From Hirudo medicinalis (lineage: Eukaryota > Annelida > Clitellata > Hirudinida > Hirudinidae): DNA of 10,588 nucleotides. The position numbers were made by a program, and so were the translations under genes. Every line of letters starts with the position of its first letter. The stretch's first letter is position 1. The notes under the pieces are model-generated. The model had not been told where the DNA came from. It made no database searches and saw only the letters and a list, made by a program, of their open reading frames with translations. The stretch lies in assembly GCA_011800805.1 (NCBI GenBank), contig MPNW01001742.1:26092-36679 (forward strand), written 5' to 3'. This document shows, piece after piece, positions 7,306 to 10,588 of this stretch.

Positions 7306-7715
7306 AATACAATGCAGTGCAATACAATGCAATGCAATACAATACAATACAACACAAGACAATATAATATAATACAATTAATACAATACAATGCAATGCA
7401 ATGCAATACAATACAACACAAGACAATATAATATAATACAATTAATACAATACAATGCAATGCATTATAATACAATACAATGCAATGCAATACAATACAA
7501 TACAACACAAGATAATATAATATAATACAATTAATACAATACAATGCAATGCAATATAATACAATACAATGCAATGCAATGCAATACAATACGACACAAG
7601 ACAATATAATATAATACAATTAATACAATACAATGCAATGCAATGCAATGCAATATAATGCAATACAATGCAATGCAATATAATACAACGCAGTATAATA
7701 CAACGGAATACAATA
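7298..7715. repeat. Pentamer satellite (ATACA/ATGCA type) with higher-order structure
   Basis: Five-base units (TACAA, TGCAA, TATAA) form longer blocks marked by ACACAAG or its near match at 7352, 7416, 7505 and 7594, so block lengths are 64, 89 and 89 bases. The 25-base difference is five units. Several long minus-strand frames rich in Cys, Ile, Leu, Tyr and His result only from the five-base period. Confidence 0.95.
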
Positions 7716-7965
7716 AAAAATTATCCAATCTATTATAGTTGTAGTTTTTGTTTTATTTATATTTATATTTATTGTTTTCAATTTGTCACTTGTTCAGCTT
7801 CTCTGTTGAAATATTCATTGCAGGACTGAAAGTAAAAAGTACTCTGTATTTCAGTTGGTAATTACCAGCATCCTTAACGTTGATGACAGAAAGTGAAAAA
7901 TTATCAAACAAGGACAACTGAACAAACTGAGTTCCCCAGAAAATGTTTCTCACTTTGTCTAGAAA
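7716..7965. other. No gene recognised
   Basis: AT-rich unique sequence between two repeat arrays. It has no recognisable open frame, RNA or regulatory site. Confidence 0.5.
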
Positions 7966-8108
7966 TAAAGATACATTTAAAGATACATGTAATAATACAA
8001 TTCAAGATACATTTAAAGATACATTTAAAGATACAATTCAAGATACATGTAATGATACAATTCAAGATACATTTAAAGATACAATTCAAGATACATTTAA
8101 AGATACAC
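7966..8108. repeat. 12-base minisatellite
   Basis: About twelve units of two alternating types, AAGATACATTTA and AAGATACAATTC, with ATGTAAT variants. The 12-base period keeps frames open on both strands (repeating Lys-Ile-His-Leu on plus), so the 70-79 codon frames here are artefacts. Confidence 0.95.
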
Positions 8109-8322
8109 AAAGACATTAGGAGATATTTGTAGACCCAGAAAAATAAAAGGCAGACGATAAGTCGTAGTGCGCCTCTTAATGCTGCTCAACACGTCTGGAT
8201 GTTTCTATGGAGACACAGAAACACAACCCCGAACGTATTTTCCATAACCTCGTTTTTCCATCAGCGAGCATTTTGCTTTCATTCTTTCTTTTTCTTTTTC
8301 ATCATATTCTTCCTTTCTTCTC

Positions 8323-8398
8323 TCCATCCATCCATCCATCCATCCATCCATCCATCCATCCATCCATCCATCCATCCATTCATTCGCCTATCTATCCG
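8323..8398. repeat. (CATC)n microsatellite, first array
   Basis: About 14 tandem CATC units after a T/C-rich tract (8268-8322), degenerating to CATT/TATC. An undetermined base lies just beyond at 8401. Confidence 0.95.
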
Positions 8399-8440
8399 TT
8401 NGTTTAATTAAATACCCTTCACTCGATCGCTTGTTATTTC

Positions 8441-8528
8441 ATTCATCATCTATTCATCCATCCATCTATTCATCCATCCATCTATCCATCCATCCATCCA
8501 TCCATCCATCCATCCATCCACCCATTCA
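8441..8528. repeat. (CATC)n microsatellite, second array
   Basis: CATC units mixed with CATCTATT variants. About 40 bases of unique sequence separate it from the first array. Confidence 0.95.
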
Positions 8529-8555
8529 TTTTCTGGTTTGCAGTCGGAAAACTGA

Positions 8556-8801
8556 TTGGATGAGAAGGCGGATGACGTAGGGAGGTATTGGTGTGCCGAT
8601 TGGTCAACTGTTGCTGGGGAATTCCATGTCAAATCAACAGAACACCTGACATCACCATCTTGGATTTTCCTGAAATTTGGCACAGTTGTTAGACTAGATG
8701 AGCGAGTTAAGAAAAATAAAATTTTAGATTTTTTGGTCGATCGGTGTCAGAAATATGGGTCGTTGAACTTTGACCGAATGCCAACAACTCGCGATGGTTG
8801 A
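8556..8801 (+). other. Unassigned 81-codon open frame, possible decayed repeat or exon
   Basis: Unlike most frames here it has normal amino-acid composition, including the stretches [21 protein letters not shown] and [17 protein letters not shown]. Compact hydrophobic and charged alternation gives it a protein-like look. There is no recognisable domain, no clear splice signal and no second copy in the window. It could be a fragment of a transposon-encoded protein, a conserved exon, or chance; I cannot decide. Confidence 0.2.
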
Positions 8802-8829
8802 GAGGCTGTAAGTTTGGCTCTAGAAAACC

Positions 8830-9160
8830 TATAAGGATAATATTTATATCATATTAAATGTATTTAAAGGCCCTATTTGGGCAACTTACGTAGAAAATTT
8901 TGTTTTCAATATTTAAAAATATATTGTCAATTAAACCCTTTAAACCGACTTAAGGTAAGTTCGTACAAAAATTATTTATTGATTTATTTTTGTATTACTC
9001 CGAACATTATGAAGAACACGTGTTCCAAAATTCAGAACGGGCACTCCTACGGCTTTTATGCAGTCATATTTTTGTGCTGCTTATATTTTATATATGATGA
9101 CCAAATTATGACCTCATATCAATTATTTATTTTGGCGCAGTAAAAACATCCCCTCTAAAA
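8830..9160. other. No gene recognised
   Basis: AT-rich sequence with an 88-codon plus frame (8877-9143) of unremarkable, hydrophobic, Lys/Tyr-rich composition and no homology I can name. Treated as non-coding. Confidence 0.45.
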
Positions 9161-9305
9161 AATGACTACGATTATGGTGATGATTATGGTGACGAAGATG
9201 ACTACGATGATGTTGGTAACAATAATAATAACATAATACAAACATAATGTTGATGACTATGACTATGACTATGACGATAGATGATGATGATGGTAGATGA
9301 TGGCA
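9161..9305. repeat. Imperfect GAT/GAC-rich repeat region
   Basis: ATGACTACGATTATGGTGATG-like degenerate trinucleotides and a short AAT run; they generate Ile-Val and His-rich frames on the minus strand. Confidence 0.85.
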
Positions 9306-9842
9306 AGAATGATGGGGGACTGGATGGCTTCCCAGTATCGCCACAGATGGGTATCCATCAATGCGTGTCGATAAATGGAAAACAAAACGCTCCCTCCTCC
9401 CGGACAATCGATGCGTCTCCCGCCATTTTTGACCCAGAAACAATTTGGAAGAGCAGATGCAATTGGATAAATTTTTGTCGCATGAATTCTTGTCTGTGCT
9501 GAGATTGTTGGTGTCGATATTCTTTGTATGATTTTTGTTTCGAATATCTTTTTGTATGTCATTTTCACCTCTGTCTGCTTTCGTGCTTTGATTTTCATTG
9601 ATATTGTTTTGTGAAGTCAACTTAGTGAATTGGAGTTAGTATCTTCGATTCAAAATGAAAGATGGTAGCCGTTTCATACAAATAAAAGGATACTAAAGGA
9701 TGCACGAAGATGCAAGAACGAACGGAGTAGTAGACAAGCAGAGGAATGAAAACTGAGTTTTTGAAAGTTTGTATCGTGACTCAGAAACATGTTTTATGTA
9801 CATTCATACTTGCGATCTTTATCGGGCGATATTAGATTCTCC
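9306..9842. other. No convincing gene
   Basis: Overlapping frames of 73-165 codons exist on both strands, but the minus-strand ones read into the GAT repeat and the N-terminal part is Asn/Lys-rich. No motif or splice structure is recognised. Confidence 0.45.
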
Positions 9843-9960
9843 TACGACAGCAGCAGCAACAACAACAACAACAGCAAATGTTGAAAATTACAACAACAAC
9901 AGCAACGACAACAAGTTATAATGTAATAGTAATATATAAATGATATACACAACAACAACA
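9843..9960. repeat. CAG/CAA-rich repeat
   Basis: CAGCAGCAGCAACAACAACA and later CAA runs with interruptions. A GCTAAC-GAT-GTTAGC dyad lies just beyond at 9984-9998. Confidence 0.9.
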
Positions 9961-9998
9961 ATGCAATCATGCTAATTATAATATGCTAACGATGTTAG

Positions 9999-10270
9999 CA
10001 CTAATAGATCATGTTCACAGCTCTATCTAAAAATACATCCGGCGTCCTCATTTGAATATTCAAGTTATCTCTCATCTTTATGCGCTAGCCGGTCTAATGC
10101 CGGATCCTCGAGCTGAACGACCTTGAACACCCACGACCTCTGGTGCCCTTGTGACCTTTCATTGACTTAGAACTGCCATAATTCCTCTTTTAATGCTTCA
10201 GACGACAAGATGCTACCGACAACTACACCGATGTTGTGATGACATTTTGGAATGAAATGAGGGAGAGACA
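9999..10270. other. No gene recognised; imperfect second DR5-like site
   Basis: TGACCT (10152-10157), five bases, TGACTT (10163-10168) is a DR5 with one off-consensus base on the minus strand. Nothing else is identified. Confidence 0.3.
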
Positions 10271-10272
10271 AG

Positions 10273-10345
10273 AATGATGATGATGATTATGATGATGATG
10301 ACGATGATGACGATGACGATGATGATGACGATGACGATGATGTCA
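10273..10345. repeat. (GAT)n/(GAC)n microsatellite
   Basis: GAT units with scattered GAC; inverted relative to the ATC array at 10419-10480. Confidence 0.9.
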
Positions 10346-10418
10346 ATTATGACGTTGTGACTACGATACAAAAACCTCGATGTTGTGCTTTTTCGTTTAA
10401 ACTTCAAAAACTTTTTTT

Positions 10419-10480
10419 TCATTATCATCATTACCAACATTAGCGTCATCGTTGTAATCACCATCATCATCATCATCATC
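10419..10480. repeat. (ATC)n microsatellite
   Basis: Imperfect, then perfect CATCATC run, complementary to the preceding GAT array about 75 bases upstream. The remaining 10481-10588 is GC-richer and unassigned, with a GGCCTAGCTGGCC dyad near the window end. Confidence 0.9.
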
Positions 10481-10588
10481 CTGCTTCCCCAGCTGTTTGT
10501 GATCAGTGTGCTCCGCCACGAATCCCTATCTGCCGGCCGCTGACCACTTGAGGGTCGTGGCTTTGGCCTAGCTGGCCGTAGAGAGCTA

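Noticed and set aside
7196..7728. Several long minus-strand frames rich in Cys, Ile, Leu, Tyr and His
   Set aside because: They are produced by the five-base repeat period, which keeps more than one frame open; the sequence is not coding.
7893..8132. Lys-Ile-His-Leu repeat protein on plus and Cys-Ile repeat protein on minus
   Set aside because: The 12-base minisatellite keeps frames open on both strands; there is no start or splice context.
10213..10479. Met/Ile-rich 88-codon minus-strand frame
   Set aside because: It reads through the ATC and GAT microsatellites.
1..10588. CRISPR array, bacterial operon or viral genes
   Set aside because: Repeats are direct microsatellites without spacers. 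Genes have spliceosomal introns and poly(A) signals, and no viral protein motif is seen.

Overview
This is AT-rich eukaryotic DNA, very probably from an invertebrate animal. It has short GT-AG introns, AATAAA poly(A) signals, a tRNA-like SINE, a dispersed hairpin repeat and a heavy load of microsatellites (GAT, CATC, AAT, CAA, pentamer and 12-mer arrays). The general look recalls lophotrochozoan genomes such as leeches or molluscs, but that placement is a weak guess. Long open frames are almost all low-complexity shadows. The one convincing gene is invisible to ORF finding because it is cut into micro-exons.

Positions 1-5320 hold a tandem gene family. Copy A (1 to about 1190) enters from the left edge and shows the last three exons of a gene. 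Copy B (1726-3208) is a complete seven-exon gene of 110 codons: a basic presequence-like exon, five micro-exons of 30, 33, 30, 33 and 24 nt, and a 75-nt last exon encoding a hydrophobic tail anchor, then stop and AATAAA. Copy C (about 4000-5320) is a deleted relic with one micro-exon and the remains of the last exon. The three copies share a recognisable 3' flank of several hundred bases.

Copy B is predicted to be a coiled-coil protein with an N-terminal mitochondrial-type presequence and a C-terminal membrane segment. Its heptads run unbroken across every exon junction (mostly Ile at a and Leu at d, with one Asn at a). Each 30+33-nt exon pair encodes exactly three heptads. Between copies, exons have diverged more than adjacent introns while core positions and exon lengths are kept, which suggests diversifying selection on the protein surface. 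A further in-phase exon (2432-2491) could serve as a cassette or an alternative start without the presequence.

Positions 5320-7140 show no convincing gene. A CpG-richer stretch at 6300-6540 carries two CRE-type sites and a forkhead-type site, and a perfect DR5 nuclear-receptor repeat lies at 6961-6977. Positions 7144-8530 are repeats: a second copy of the hairpin element seen at 1304-1463, a pentamer satellite that begins at that element's end, a 12-mer minisatellite and two CATC arrays. Positions 8530-10588 contain an uncertain non-repetitive open frame (8556-8801), GAT and CAA repeats and no recognisable gene.
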